Assembly (NCBI GenBank): GCA_030247725.1
Contig: JAOTRT010000005.1
Span: 225,233-289,232 of the forward strand
DNA length: 64,000 nucleotides
Source of the DNA: Candidatus Nitricoxidireducens bremensis
GTDB taxonomy: Bacteria; Pseudomonadota; Gammaproteobacteria; Burkholderiales; Rhodocyclaceae
Direction of reading: 5' to 3'
Shown: positions 8,801 through 15,926 of the stretch, one piece after another
Layout: each line of letters begins with the position of its first letter
Position numbering within the stretch: the stretch's first letter is position 1
Position numbers and translations under genes: made by a program
Notes under the pieces: generated by a model
The model's database searches: none
Told to the model about the DNA's origin: nothing
Seen by the model: only the letters and a program-made list of their open reading frames with translations

Positions 8801-9586
8801 CGGCGGATGGTGCTTGCGCAGGGCCTCGGCCGCCTCGCGGATTTCCCGCTCGCCGGGCAGGAACACCAGCACGTCGCCGGGGCCTTCCCGGTGGGCTTCG
8901 CTCACGGCATCGACGATGGCGTCGTTGATGTCCCGGTCGTCGTTCTCGCCGAAGGGCCGGAAACGGGTCTCGATGGGGTACAGCCGGCCCGACACCTCGA
9001 TGACCGGCGCCAGCTTGCCGTCGATGGCGAAATGCTTGGCGAAGCGCTCCGCGTCCAGGGTCGCGGACGTGACGATCACCTTCAGGTCCGGCCGCTTCGG
9101 CAGCAGCTGGCGCAGGTAGCCCAATAGAAAGTCGATGTTGAGGCTGCGCTCGTGGGCCTCGTCGATGAGGAGGGTGTCGTAGCGCCTGAGCAGCGGGTCG
9201 CCCTGGGTCTCGGCCAGCAGGATGCCGTCGGTCATGAGCTTGATGTAGGTGGTCGGCGTCACCCGGTCGGTGAAGCGGATCTTGTAGCCCACGTAGCGGC
9301 CCAGCTCGGACTTCAGCTCCTGGGCGATGCGCGTGGCCGTGGCCCGGGCGGCGATGCGCCGGGGCTGGGTGTGGCCGATGAGGCCGTGGATGCCGCGCCC
9401 CAGCTCCAGGCAGATCTTCGGCAACTGGGTGGTCTTGCCCGAGCCGGTCTCGCCACAGACCACCACCACCTGGTGGTCGCGGATCGCCGCCGCAATCTCG
9501 GCGCGCTTGACGTTGACCGGCAGGGCCTCGTCATAGGCAATGGCCGGCCGGGCGGCCAGCCGGGCCGCAAGCTGTTCGGGCGTCAC
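5822..9586 (-). CDS. hrpA: ATP-dependent RNA helicase HrpA
   Basis: A 1254-residue DEAH-box helicase, full length for HrpA; the E. coli protein acts in mRNA processing and rescue of stalled ribosomes. Walker A is GETGSGKT (residues 45-52), the DEAH box is 142-145 (LLIDEAHERS), motif III is TSAT near 178, and motif VI is QRAGRCGRV. The HA2/OB-fold region and the large HrpA-specific C-terminal domain follow. The start is GTG at 9586, the first possible start in the frame, with only a weak GGAA upstream. It lies 38 nt downstream of higA on the same strand. Confidence 0.96.
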   Translation of the reverse strand: MTPEQLAARLAARPAIAYDEALPVNVKRAEIAAAIRDHQVVVVCGETGSGKTTQLPKICLELGRGIHGLIGHTQPRRIAARATATRIAQELKSELGRYVGYKIRFTDRVTPTTYIKLMTDGILLAETQGDPLLRRYDTLLIDEAHERSLNIDFLLGYLRQLLPKRPDLKVIVTSATLDAERFAKHFAIDGKLAPVIEVSGRLYPIETRFRPFGENDDRDINDAIVDAVSEAHREGPGDVLVFLPGEREIREAAEALRKHHPPGLEVLPLFARQTAQEQARVFAPHGGRRVVLATNVAETSLTVPGIRYVVDTGLARVKRYSHRNKVEQLQVEPVAQAAAKQRAGRCGRVAAGVCFRLYSEEEFSKRPAYTEPEILRSSLAGVILRMKSLHLGDVTEFPFLEAPAPRMIADGYQLLAELGAVDDAKELTPVGAELAKLPLDPKIGRMILAARQYGCLKEMLVIAAALSGQDPRERPQEQAGAADQAHAKWKDEKSEFLSWLKLWNAADETWRHESSNKQRQWCRQNFVSWLRVREWRDIHGQLTTLCHEHGWKENQLPANYDAIHKALLTGLLGHIGLKSEEDAFYRGAREIKFFIHPGSSLVKKAGRWIVAAELVDTSRLFARCVARIEPEWLEEVGAHLVRRHVFEPHWEKGGGQVVAWERVTLHGLLLHGKRRVLFGGAKASAADVKQAREILIRAALVQGEVGEDWAKKWRFFQHNQKLLREIENLEHKSRRPDVLVDEELIHAFYDAKLPADITTLAAFDRWRRDAEASAPKLLFLQREQLMRHEAEGITTDAFPHHLEHRGQRYKLAYKHDPGAADDGVTLSLPLAYLNQLPANRCEWLVPGLLKEKIVALFKTLPQKYRHRLQPVDASAEAFCEEAHDADEPLVRSLTRFVEERIALKLPLDAFRPGELRPHLLMNFRLLDEHGGTLTMSRSLAELRGQYGSRVEQAFTQAEVKTESAAGGAGELAGLTSWSFGDLPELLEVSVGGRQVIGFPALVDEGESVRLSAFDTEDKAAAQHRAGLRRLFALALKEQVKFAEKNLPRELGLLYMPLGTEKELKDQLVAATLERTCMEAPLPATQKDFEARAAAAKGKVTLVAQEIGRIVGTILTEHVALQKKLAGMNKAFPAACADIGAQAAALLDKRFIDATPWERLTHFPRYLKAAGLRLDKARADVARDARLMADWQALAKPFEREYLAARKSGAVDPFFEEFRWLLEELRVALFAQELRTPSPVSVKRLQKMWEGRPRS

Positions 9587-9624
9587 GTTCAGATTCCGGT
9601 CAGCAACAGGTCGAGGGCGCCGAC

Positions 9625-9930
9625 TCAGACAATCGCCAACTCATCCCAGCGGCGAATCCCGGCCAGGGTTTGCTCCATGGTCTCGCGCGCCTTCTCCGTA
9701 TCGTAGTGGCTCTGCAGGTTGAGCCAACTCTGCGGATCGGTACCGAAGAAAGCGGCCAGCCGCAGGGCTGTATCGGCTGTAATGGTGCGGCGACCGGCCA
9801 CGATTTCCCCGATACGGCGCTGGGGCACGCCGATTTCCTTGGCGAGCCGGTATTGCGAAATACCCAGCGGCTCCAGAAATTCGTGGAGCAGGATCTCGCC
9901 AGGCGTGGCGAGTGGCACTTTGCGCGACAT
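9625..9930 (-). CDS. higA: HigA-type antitoxin (XRE helix-turn-helix)
   Basis: A 101-residue antitoxin of the HigA/VapI family. It opens with the family pattern LATPGEILLHEFLEPLGIS, followed by the helix-turn-helix YRLAKEIGVPQRRIGEIVAG and TADTALRLAAFFGTDPQSWL. It neutralises HigB and represses the operon (family knowledge). The start at 9930 (MSRKVPLATPGE) is preferred to one at 9987, which would overlap higB. It is 8 nt downstream of higB. It is a clear paralogue of the antitoxin at 12922-13212. Confidence 0.92.
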   Translation of the reverse strand: MSRKVPLATPGEILLHEFLEPLGISQYRLAKEIGVPQRRIGEIVAGRRTITADTALRLAAFFGTDPQSWLNLQSHYDTEKARETMEQTLAGIRRWDELAIV

Positions 9931-9938
9931 GGCTATCC

Positions 9939-10217
9939 TCAATGGTAGTCGACGATCTCGACGCGCCAGGCTTGCCCGTCGCGCCATTCAAAACACACCC
10001 GAAACTGATCATTGATCCGGATGCTCCATTGGCCCTTGCGGCTCCCCTTCAACTGCTCCAGTCGGTTCTGCGGGGGCACACGCAAGAACTCCAGGGATGC
10101 CGCCGCATTGAGCATCTGCAACTTCCGCATCGCCACGACGGCGATATTGGCGAATCGCGCCACGCTCCCGCCCCTGAACAGCTTCTCGGTGTCCGAGCAG
10201 AGGAAGGTTTGGATCAT
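9939..10217 (-). CDS. higB: HigB-type toxin (RelE superfamily mRNA interferase)
   Basis: A 92-residue toxin of the HigB/plasmid-maintenance killer family. Family patterns are RKLQMLNAA, PPQNRLEQLKG, the RKGQWSIRINDQFRVCFEW core and the terminal VEIVDYH. Toxin-first order is characteristic of higBA. About half its residues match the second HigB at 12628-12909 by eye. The promoter at 10224-10252 places the transcription start on or beside this ATG, so the mRNA is predicted to be leaderless; no ribosome-binding site is seen. Confidence 0.93.
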   Translation of the reverse strand: MIQTFLCSDTEKLFRGGSVARFANIAVVAMRKLQMLNAAASLEFLRVPPQNRLEQLKGSRKGQWSIRINDQFRVCFEWRDGQAWRVEIVDYH

Positions 10218-10223
10218 GGCCAG

Positions 10224-10252
10224 ATACTAACCAATCGCGCTAGTAACGTCAA
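10224..10252 (-). promoter_or_regulatory. higBA promoter, predicted leaderless
   Basis: On the minus strand: TTGACG (10252-10247), 17-bp spacer, TAGTAT (10229-10224), then 6 nt to the higB ATG. A short inverted repeat TACTA/TAGTA (10225-10229, 10241-10245) overlaps the promoter and may be the HigA operator. Confidence 0.75.
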
Positions 10253-10304
10253 TGGATAGCAATAGCGCAGCACAGGCCATATGCCCAGCCGCCCTCAATG
10301 CTGA

Positions 10305-10688
10305 TCATTTATTGATCTGCTGGATGACCAGGATGCCCAGCCCGGTCATCAGCAAGGCGCCGAACAGGTGGGCACCGGCCGCCAGCGCCGCCCAGCCGTA
10401 CTGGGCCGTGCGCAGCAAGCCGACCACCTCGGCGGAGAAGGTGGAAAAGGTGGTCAAAGCGCCCAGGAAGCCCGTGACGAAGAACAGCCAGAGTTCCCGC
10501 GGCAGGTGGACGTGGATGTGGAACATCTCGACGGCGGCGCCGATGAGGAAGCCGCCGCTCAGATTCGCCACGAGCGTCCCCACGGGCAGCACAGGGAACA
10601 GCGGGTTGAGCCAGGTGCCCAGGCCCCAGCGCAGCCAGGCGCCGAGGACGGCGCCGACGGCGATGGCAAGGGAGGCGGTCCAGGTCAT
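10305..10688 (-). CDS. crcB: fluoride exporter CrcB/Fluc
   Basis: A 127-residue, four-helix membrane protein that forms dual-topology dimeric fluoride channels. Signatures: GAVLGAWLRWGLG near the N terminus, the pore region PVGTLVANLSGGFLIGA, and GFLGALTTFSTFSAE (the Phe/Thr-rich fluoride path). The start at 10688 is the only one giving the conserved N terminus. No fluoride riboswitch was recognised in the 63-nt divergent gap to glnS. Confidence 0.95.
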   Translation of the reverse strand: MTWTASLAIAVGAVLGAWLRWGLGTWLNPLFPVLPVGTLVANLSGGFLIGAAVEMFHIHVHLPRELWLFFVTGFLGALTTFSTFSAEVVGLLRTAQYGWAALAAGAHLFGALLMTGLGILVIQQINK

Positions 10689-10751
10689 GGCCGGCATTTT
10701 ACGTGGCTTCGCCGGTAGAATTGCCGCTTTGCACCATTGCCCCTCTCCGCC

Positions 10752-12518
10752 ATGGCCGAAGCCGAAAAACCCGTCGTCTCGAACTTCATCCGCAATATCA
10801 TCGACGCCGACCTGGCGGCCGGCAAGCATGCTGCGCGCCGCTGGTCCGGCCGGCCCGGCCCCGGTCCCCAGCAGCAGGCGGGGCAACCCGACCCGGCCAA
10901 GATCCGCACGCGCTTCCCGCCGGAGCCCAACGGCTATCTGCACTTCGGCCACGCCAAGAGCATCTGCCTCAACTTCGGCCTCGCCCGGGACTACGGCGGC
11001 GCCTGCCACCTGCGCTTCGACGACACCAACCCGGAGAAGGAGGAGCAGGAGTACGTGGACTCCATCGTGGATGCCGTGAAGTGGCTGGGCTTCGACTGGA
11101 GCTTCGGCGGCGACACCAACCTCTACTACGCCTCCAACTACTTCGACTTCATGTACGCGGCGGCGGAGTACCTCATCACCTCCGGCAACGCCTACGTGGA
11201 TTCCCAGAGCGCCGAGGAGATGCGCGCCAGCCGCGGCACCCTGACGGAAGCCGGCAAGGAAAGTCCGTTCCGCAGCCGCACGCCGGAAGAGAACCTGGAC
11301 CTGTTCCGCCGCATGAAGGCCGGCGAGTTCGCCGACGGCGCCCATGTGCTGCGGGCGAAGATCGACATGGCGTCGGGCAACATCAACCTGCGCGACCCGG
11401 CCATCTACCGCATCCGCCGCGCCACCCACCACAACACCGGCGACAAATGGTGCCTCTACCCGATGTATACCTTCGCCCATCCCATCGAGGATGCGCTGGA
11501 GAACATCACCCATTCCATCTGCACCCTGGAGTTCGAGGACCAGCGCCCCTTCTACGACTGGCTTTTGGGCAAGCTGGCCGACGGCGGCCTGCTGGCGCGG
11601 CCCCTGCCCCAGCAGATCGAGTTCGCCCGCCTCAACCTCACCTACGTGGTGCTCTCCAAGCGCAAGCTGATCCAGCTCGTGGAGGAGAAGCACGTGGACG
11701 GCTGGGACGACCCGCGCCTGCCGACCCTCGTCGGCGCGCGCCGCCGCGGCTTCACGCCCGAGGGCTTCCGCCGCTTCGCCGAGATGATCGGCGTCACCAA
11801 GTCGGATTCCCTCATTGACATGAGCGTGTTCGAGGAATGCCAGCGCGAGCACTTGAACGAAACGGCGCCGCGCCGCATCGCCGTCCTCGACCCGTTGAAG
11901 CTCGTCATCGACAACTATCCCGCGGGCCAGGAAGAACTCTGCGAGGCGCCCAACCATCCGCAGAAGCCCGATTGGGGCAAGCGCCCGGTGCCCTTCTCGA
12001 AGGAACTGTGGATCGAGCGCGAGGACTTCATGGAAGTCCCGTCCAAGGGCTATTTCCGCCTGTTCCCCGGCAACAAGGTGCGCCTGCGCTACGGCTTCGT
12101 CGTCGAATGCACGGGCTGCGACAAGGATGCCGACGGCAACGTGACCGCCGTCCATTGCAACTACTTCGCCGACTCCAAGTCCGGCACGCCGGGCGCGGAC
12201 ACCTACAAGGTGAAGGGCAACATCCACTGGGTCTCGGCGCAGCATGCCTACCGCTGCGAAGTGCGGCTCTACGACCGCCTGTTCGCCAATCCTGCGCCCG
12301 GTTCGGGCGGCCGCGACTTTCTCGATGACATCAATCCGGAAGCCAAGAAGGTCATCACGGCCTATCTGGAAGAAGCCCTGAAGGAAGCGAAGGCGGAGGA
12401 GCGCTTCCAGTTCGAGCGCCACGGCTATTTCGTCGCCGACCGGGTGGATTCCAAACCGGGTGCGCCCGTGTTCAACCGGGCGGTGACACTGAAGGATTCC
12501 TGGGTGAAGGGCAGATAG
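10752..12518 (+). CDS. glnS: glutaminyl-tRNA synthetase
   Basis: A 588-residue class I aminoacyl-tRNA synthetase charging tRNA-Gln. The HIGH motif appears in PPEPNGYLHFGHAKSI, and the KMSKS loop as VLSKRKL, as in GlnRS. The GlnRS-specific anticodon-binding beta-barrels follow. The N-terminal 45 residues include a basic Gly/Pro/Gln linker before the catalytic core (RWSGRPGPGPQQQAG). The ATG at 10752 is preferred to TTG at 10737. It runs divergently from crcB. Confidence 0.97.
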   Translation: MAEAEKPVVSNFIRNIIDADLAAGKHAARRWSGRPGPGPQQQAGQPDPAKIRTRFPPEPNGYLHFGHAKSICLNFGLARDYGGACHLRFDDTNPEKEEQEYVDSIVDAVKWLGFDWSFGGDTNLYYASNYFDFMYAAAEYLITSGNAYVDSQSAEEMRASRGTLTEAGKESPFRSRTPEENLDLFRRMKAGEFADGAHVLRAKIDMASGNINLRDPAIYRIRRATHHNTGDKWCLYPMYTFAHPIEDALENITHSICTLEFEDQRPFYDWLLGKLADGGLLARPLPQQIEFARLNLTYVVLSKRKLIQLVEEKHVDGWDDPRLPTLVGARRRGFTPEGFRRFAEMIGVTKSDSLIDMSVFEECQREHLNETAPRRIAVLDPLKLVIDNYPAGQEELCEAPNHPQKPDWGKRPVPFSKELWIEREDFMEVPSKGYFRLFPGNKVRLRYGFVVECTGCDKDADGNVTAVHCNYFADSKSGTPGADTYKVKGNIHWVSAQHAYRCEVRLYDRLFANPAPGSGGRDFLDDINPEAKKVITAYLEEALKEAKAEERFQFERHGYFVADRVDSKPGAPVFNRAVTLKDSWVKGR

Positions 12519-12583
12519 GAGCAGACGCCGCCCGCCGCCAAGGCAAGAAACGCGACGGCCATCCCGGCTGTAACACATCCCAG

Positions 12584-12622
12584 CTGTAACGCTTGACGCC
12601 ATATAACGCCAGGCGTTACAGT
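12584..12622 (+). promoter_or_regulatory. promoter and operator of the second higBA operon
   Basis: -35 TTGACG (12593-12598), 18-bp spacer, -10 TACAGT (12617-12622), then 5 nt to the higB ATG at 12628. A perfect 9-bp inverted repeat CTGTAACGC (12584-12592) / GCGTTACAG (12613-12621) brackets the -35 and covers the -10. A further GCTGTAAC copy at 12568-12575 lies 15 bp upstream of the matching left arm. This is a likely HigA operator array. Confidence 0.72.
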
Positions 12623-12627
12623 TGCCA

Positions 12628-12909
12628 ATGGGCCTGGATTTCAAATGCAGAGAGACCGAAGCCATCTGGAACGGCCGGATGTCGCGCAGGCTTCCCGCAG
12701 AAATTCAGGCTATCGCCCGCCGCAAGCTGCGGATGTTGAACGCTGCCGCCACCATCGCCGATCTACGCATTCCACCGGAGAACCGGCTTGAGATGTTAAA
12801 GGGTGACCGCAAAGGCCAGCACAGTATTCGCATCAACGACCAGTGGCGCATCTGCTTTGTCTGGAGTGCAAGCGGTGCGACGGCGATTGAAATCGTCGAT
12901 TACCATTGA
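12628..12909 (+). CDS. higB: second HigB-type toxin
   Basis: A 93-residue paralogue of the toxin at 9939-10217, sharing LNAA, the NRLE-LKGDRKGQHSIRINDQ core, the Cys-Phe strand and the terminal IEIVDYH. The ATG at 12628 is chosen over TTG at 12622, which falls inside the -10 region. The transcript is predicted to begin at or within one base of this ATG. It is followed after 12 nt by its antitoxin. Confidence 0.93.
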   Translation: MGLDFKCRETEAIWNGRMSRRLPAEIQAIARRKLRMLNAAATIADLRIPPENRLEMLKGDRKGQHSIRINDQWRICFVWSASGATAIEIVDYH

Positions 12910-12921
12910 CGGAGGACCGTC

Positions 12922-13212
12922 ATGAAGAAGCTGCCCAATATACATCCCGGCGAAGTGCTGCTGGAAGAATTCCTGATCCCGATGGGCATCAGCCAGAACG
13001 CCTTGGCCCGCGCCGTCGGCGTACCGCCGCGTCGCATAAATGAAATCGTCCTCGGCAAGCGCGCGGTCACGGCTGATACCGCACTGCGCCTTGCCAAGAC
13101 GTTCGGCACCTCGGAATCGTTCTGGATGCGGCTGCAGGCCGATTACGATCTGGAGGGTGCGCGCGAAGTCATGGGCACAACCCTCGACCGCGTCGAGAAA
13201 CTTGCGGCTTAG
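12922..13212 (+). CDS. higA: second HigA-type antitoxin
   Basis: A 96-residue XRE antitoxin with the HigA opening NIHPGEVLLEEFLIPMGIS, helix-turn-helix NALARAVGVPPRRINEIVLG, and TADTALRLAKTFGTSESFW. It is closely related to the antitoxin at 9625-9930, so cross-neutralisation is possible (inference). A GGAGG element (12911-12915) gives this gene its own ribosome-binding site, unlike higB upstream. Confidence 0.93.
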   Translation: MKKLPNIHPGEVLLEEFLIPMGISQNALARAVGVPPRRINEIVLGKRAVTADTALRLAKTFGTSESFWMRLQADYDLEGAREVMGTTLDRVEKLAA

Positions 13213-13274
13213 TTTCCACCAAACCACTCCTCAACAGGATTTAGCTTCCCACATTCTCACCAAGGAGCAATGCG

Positions 13275-13481
13275 ATGGCCGGTGGCTGGGGCTGCCCCCA
13301 CGAGGTCGACGACCGCTGCACCAAGATCAACGACCTGCCCTGCGATCCGGGCATGAAGGGCTGCGTGCTGGCCGGCCGCTACGTCTTCGCCAACGACGAC
13401 AAGAACCAGCGGCTGAAGGAGAAGAAGGCGCGGGAAGAGACTTCCGGCGGCGAGGAACCCAACCCGGGAGACCATCCGTGA
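13275..13481 (+). CDS. small Cys-containing protein of unknown function
   Basis: A 68-residue acidic/basic protein with four cysteines at residues 7, 15, 23 and 30 in a regular spacing (C-x7-C-x7-C-x6-C), followed by a charged Lys/Glu tail. The spacing suggests metal binding or disulfides, but I do not recognise the family. The start has a good AAGGAG site at 13262-13267. The stop overlaps the next gene (GTGA, 13478-13481), so it is probably the first gene of a three-gene unit ending in PPK2. Confidence 0.8.
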   Translation: MAGGWGCPHEVDDRCTKINDLPCDPGMKGCVLAGRYVFANDDKNQRLKEKKAREETSGGEEPNPGDHP

Positions 13482-13753
13482 CGGACATGAAGCGCATCCA
13501 CTCCGGCCGGCTGCGCGGCATCGGCTACGACGCCCGCGCCCGCCAGCTGCGGGTGGAACTGGACGACGGTACCGTGCTGCTCTACGACCACGTCGGCGAC
13601 GAGATCTGGCGGCGCCTCTCCTCCTCGGGCTCGGCCTGGAGCTACTATCGCGACAACATCGAAGAAGAATTCGCCGCCAAGCGCATTTCCGGCGGTTCCA
13701 CCGCGGCGGAATCGAAGCAGAACCCCCTCGACGACCTTTGGCAGAAACCATGA
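13478..13753 (+). CDS. KTSC domain-containing protein
   Basis: A 91-residue protein matching the KTSC domain pattern (I-x-x-IGYD-x(4)-L-x-VE-DDGTVLLYDHV, then a YY..NI..EF segment). KTSC domains occur alone or fused to lysyl-tRNA synthetase-like and other proteins; their function is not established. The GTG start at 13478 is preferred because GGGAG lies 7 nt upstream and it couples to the previous stop; the ATG at 13487 is the alternative. Its stop overlaps the ppk2 start (ATGA, 13750-13753). Confidence 0.8.
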   Translation: MTDMKRIHSGRLRGIGYDARARQLRVELDDGTVLLYDHVGDEIWRRLSSSGSAWSYYRDNIEEEFAAKRISGGSTAAESKQNPLDDLWQKP

Positions 13754-14916
13754 CGACCCGCAAACCCGTCTCCCAGAAAGAACCGGCAGTCCCGACCAAA
13801 CCCGCCGCCAAGCCGGCGCCCGCCACGGCTCCCGTAGCGAAGAAGCCCGCACGCAGCGTTCGCGGCAAGGATGCGCCGCGTCCTGCTGCCGCCGGCGACA
13901 TCGGCCCCATCGCCTCCCAATCCGGCATCGAGACCAATACCGTCACCCAGGCCGTGGATGCCGCCCTGGAGGCACGCCTCGAAGCCATGCGCGACATCCT
14001 CTCCGGCGCCCCGACCGAAGAGGCGGCCTCCCTGCTCAAGACCCTGTTGAAGCAGCGGCGCGCCGCCGCCGATCCGAACGCCATCCACCCGGACGAGGAG
14101 TTGGCGCCGGGCTGGCGCGACGGCGGCTATCCCTACAAGAACCTCATGTCGCGCCGCAGCTACGAGCGCGAGAAGTACCGCCTGCAGGTGGAACTGCTCA
14201 AGCTCCAGGCCTGGGTCAAGGAGACCGGCCAGCGCGTGGTGGTTCTCTTCGAGGGCCGCGACGCGGCCGGCAAGGGCGGTACCATCAAGCGCTTCATGGA
14301 ACACCTGAATCCGCGCGGCGCCCGCGTCGTGGCCCTGGAGAAGCCCACCGAAATGGAGCGCGGCCAGTGGTATTTCCAGCGCTACGTGCAGCACCTGCCG
14401 ACCGCCGGCGAGATCGTCATGCTCGACCGCTCCTGGTACAACCGGGCCGGCGTCGAGCGCGTCATGGGCTTCTGCAGCGACGCCGAGTACACGGAGTTCA
14501 TGCGCCAGGCCCCCGAGTTCGAGCGCATGCTGGTGCGCCAGGGCATCCACCTCATCAAGTTCTGGTTCTCGGTGAGTCGCGAGGAACAGCGCCGCCGCTT
14601 CAAGGAACGCAAGGTGCATCCGCTCAAGCAGTGGAAGCTCTCGCCCATCGACCTGGCCTCCCTCGACAAGTGGGAGGACTACACCAAGGCGAAGGAAGGC
14701 ATGTTCTTCTACACCGACACGGCCGACGCCCCCTGGACCGTCATCAAATCGGACTGCAAGAAGCGCGCGCGCCTCAACGCCATGCGCTACATCCTGCACC
14801 GCATGCCCTACACCAACAAGGACACCAGCCGCATCGGCCCCCTGGACTCCCTGATCGTCGGCCGTGCCAACGTGGTGTACGAGCGCGGCGAGAAACAGGG
14901 CGTGCCGCTGCTCTGA
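13750..14916 (+). CDS. ppk2: polyphosphate kinase 2, single-domain class
   Basis: Transfers phosphate between polyphosphate and nucleotides. The 388 residues comprise a ~130-residue N-terminal extension (first 60 residues Lys/Pro/Ala-rich and probably disordered) and a PPK2 catalytic domain. Walker A is GRDAAGKGG (169-177), Walker B is IVMLDRSWYNR with Asp226, and the lid region is FKERKVHPLKQWKLSP. It is coupled to the KTSC gene by an ATGA overlap and followed by a terminator. Whether it phosphorylates NMP or NDP cannot be decided from sequence. Confidence 0.95.
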   Translation: MTTRKPVSQKEPAVPTKPAAKPAPATAPVAKKPARSVRGKDAPRPAAAGDIGPIASQSGIETNTVTQAVDAALEARLEAMRDILSGAPTEEAASLLKTLLKQRRAAADPNAIHPDEELAPGWRDGGYPYKNLMSRRSYEREKYRLQVELLKLQAWVKETGQRVVVLFEGRDAAGKGGTIKRFMEHLNPRGARVVALEKPTEMERGQWYFQRYVQHLPTAGEIVMLDRSWYNRAGVERVMGFCSDAEYTEFMRQAPEFERMLVRQGIHLIKFWFSVSREEQRRRFKERKVHPLKQWKLSPIDLASLDKWEDYTKAKEGMFFYTDTADAPWTVIKSDCKKRARLNAMRYILHRMPYTNKDTSRIGPLDSLIVGRANVVYERGEKQGVPLL

Positions 14917-14937
14917 ACTCCGGCATCGCCATCAATG

Positions 14938-14964
14938 GAAAAGGGCCGCGTCGCGGCCCTTTTC
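14938..14964 (+). terminator. hairpin terminator after ppk2
   Basis: Perfect 13-bp stem GAAAAGGGCCGCG / CGCGGCCCTTTTC with a one-base gap at the tip (effectively a tetraloop). The A-run before and T-run within the arms make it a possible bidirectional terminator. Confidence 0.85.
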
Positions 14965-15038
14965 ATTCTGGCTGCCCGCTATCCGGGCCAGCCTGCAACC
15001 CTCCGGCGGAGGGGCGTGGATTTCAGGGGATCAAGCCC

Positions 15039-15179
15039 CTAGCCAAGCGTCAGCGAAGTGGTGGGTTTCTTCCCGTCCGGAGCACCCTTTCCGTCGTCCT
15101 TGGCCTTGTCGCCGGGACAGGCCGACGCGGCAGCGACGACGAACATCAAGGCAACGACTCCGATCAAGCGATTGATCAT
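15039..15179 (-). CDS. small putative lipoprotein (46 aa)
   Basis: Short frame starting MINRLIGVVALMFVVAAA, then SAC-P, which reads as a signal peptide with a lipobox-like ASA-C21 site. It is followed by a 25-residue charged, low-complexity tail (PGDKAKDDGKGAPDGKKPTT). A ribosome-binding site AGGAG (15186-15190) lies 6 nt before the ATG at 15179. The stop is TAG at 15041-15039. It resembles the tiny lipoproteins found next to housekeeping genes in betaproteobacteria; function unknown. The lipobox is imperfect (Ala at -3). Confidence 0.65.
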   Translation of the reverse strand: MINRLIGVVALMFVVAAASACPGDKAKDDGKGAPDGKKPTTSLTLG

Positions 15180-15259
15180 CCAGCGCTCCTTTCTCGTGAC
15201 ACGGGAGGCTTCAATCTACGCCTTTGCGCCGCCGGTTTCAAGCGTCCCCCGGCGGGCCG

Positions 15260-15838
15260 TCAGGCACCGCCGCGGCGGCCGTTGTAGATGTCGCCGCCGC
15301 CGGCCGCATACTCCCGCAAGACGGCAATCGCCTCGGCGCGCAGCACATCGCGGCGCACGGCGATACCCCGCGCGGCCAGCACGGCGACCCAGTCTTCGGG
15401 CTTCGGTCCCTCGTCGAAACCGATGGCGCGCACGTCCTCGTCCCGCGCAGCGCAGACCACCCGCCGCACGCCGGACCAGACCACGGCCCCCAGGCACATG
15501 GCGCAAGGCTCGGCGCTGGAGACGAGCTCATGGACCGGCAGTCCGGATGCCCCCAGGTCGTGGCAGCCGAGCCCCTGCTGGGCAAGGGAGAGGGCCAGTA
15601 TCTCGGCGTGGGCGGCGGAACAGGCCGCTTCCACCACCCGGTTCACCCCGGCGGCGACGAGCCGGCCGCCGGCGGACTCGAATACCGCTGCCGCGAAGGG
15701 ACCGCCGCCCGCCGCGGCATTGCGTCGCGCCAGGCCGATGACGAAGGCCATGCGCGCCCCGTCGTCGGCCAGCGGCGGCTGGGAGGCGGCGACGGCGGCG
15801 AGCCACGCCGGGATTTCGAGATGGAGGGCGGCGGACAT
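15260..15838 (-). CDS. nucleoside/guanine deaminase-like protein (CDA superfamily)
   Basis: A 192-residue zinc-dependent deaminase. The zinc and proton-shuttle motif is HAEILAL (His and Glu) and the second zinc motif is PCAMCLGAVVWSGV. The C-terminal extension after the core, ending REYAAGGGDIYNGRRGGA, resembles guanine deaminase-type or riboflavin-type single-domain members more than TadA. It probably acts on a free base or nucleoside in the cytoplasm. It lies upstream of the small lipoprotein gene on the same strand. Confidence 0.85.
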   Translation of the reverse strand: MSAALHLEIPAWLAAVAASQPPLADDGARMAFVIGLARRNAAAGGGPFAAAVFESAGGRLVAAGVNRVVEAACSAAHAEILALSLAQQGLGCHDLGASGLPVHELVSSAEPCAMCLGAVVWSGVRRVVCAARDEDVRAIGFDEGPKPEDWVAVLAARGIAVRRDVLRAEAIAVLREYAAGGGDIYNGRRGGA

Positions 15839-15926
15839 GGTCCCATTATCGCCGAGGCTTGCCAGCGCGTCCCGCCTGTCGTAACTTCCGCCTGTAGGCG
15901 CTGACTGGCGCTTTTGGGAGAGAAGA

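Noticed and set aside
10689..10751. Possible fluoride riboswitch before crcB
   Set aside because: The gap is only 63 nt and lacks the conserved pseudoknot sequences of the crcB motif.
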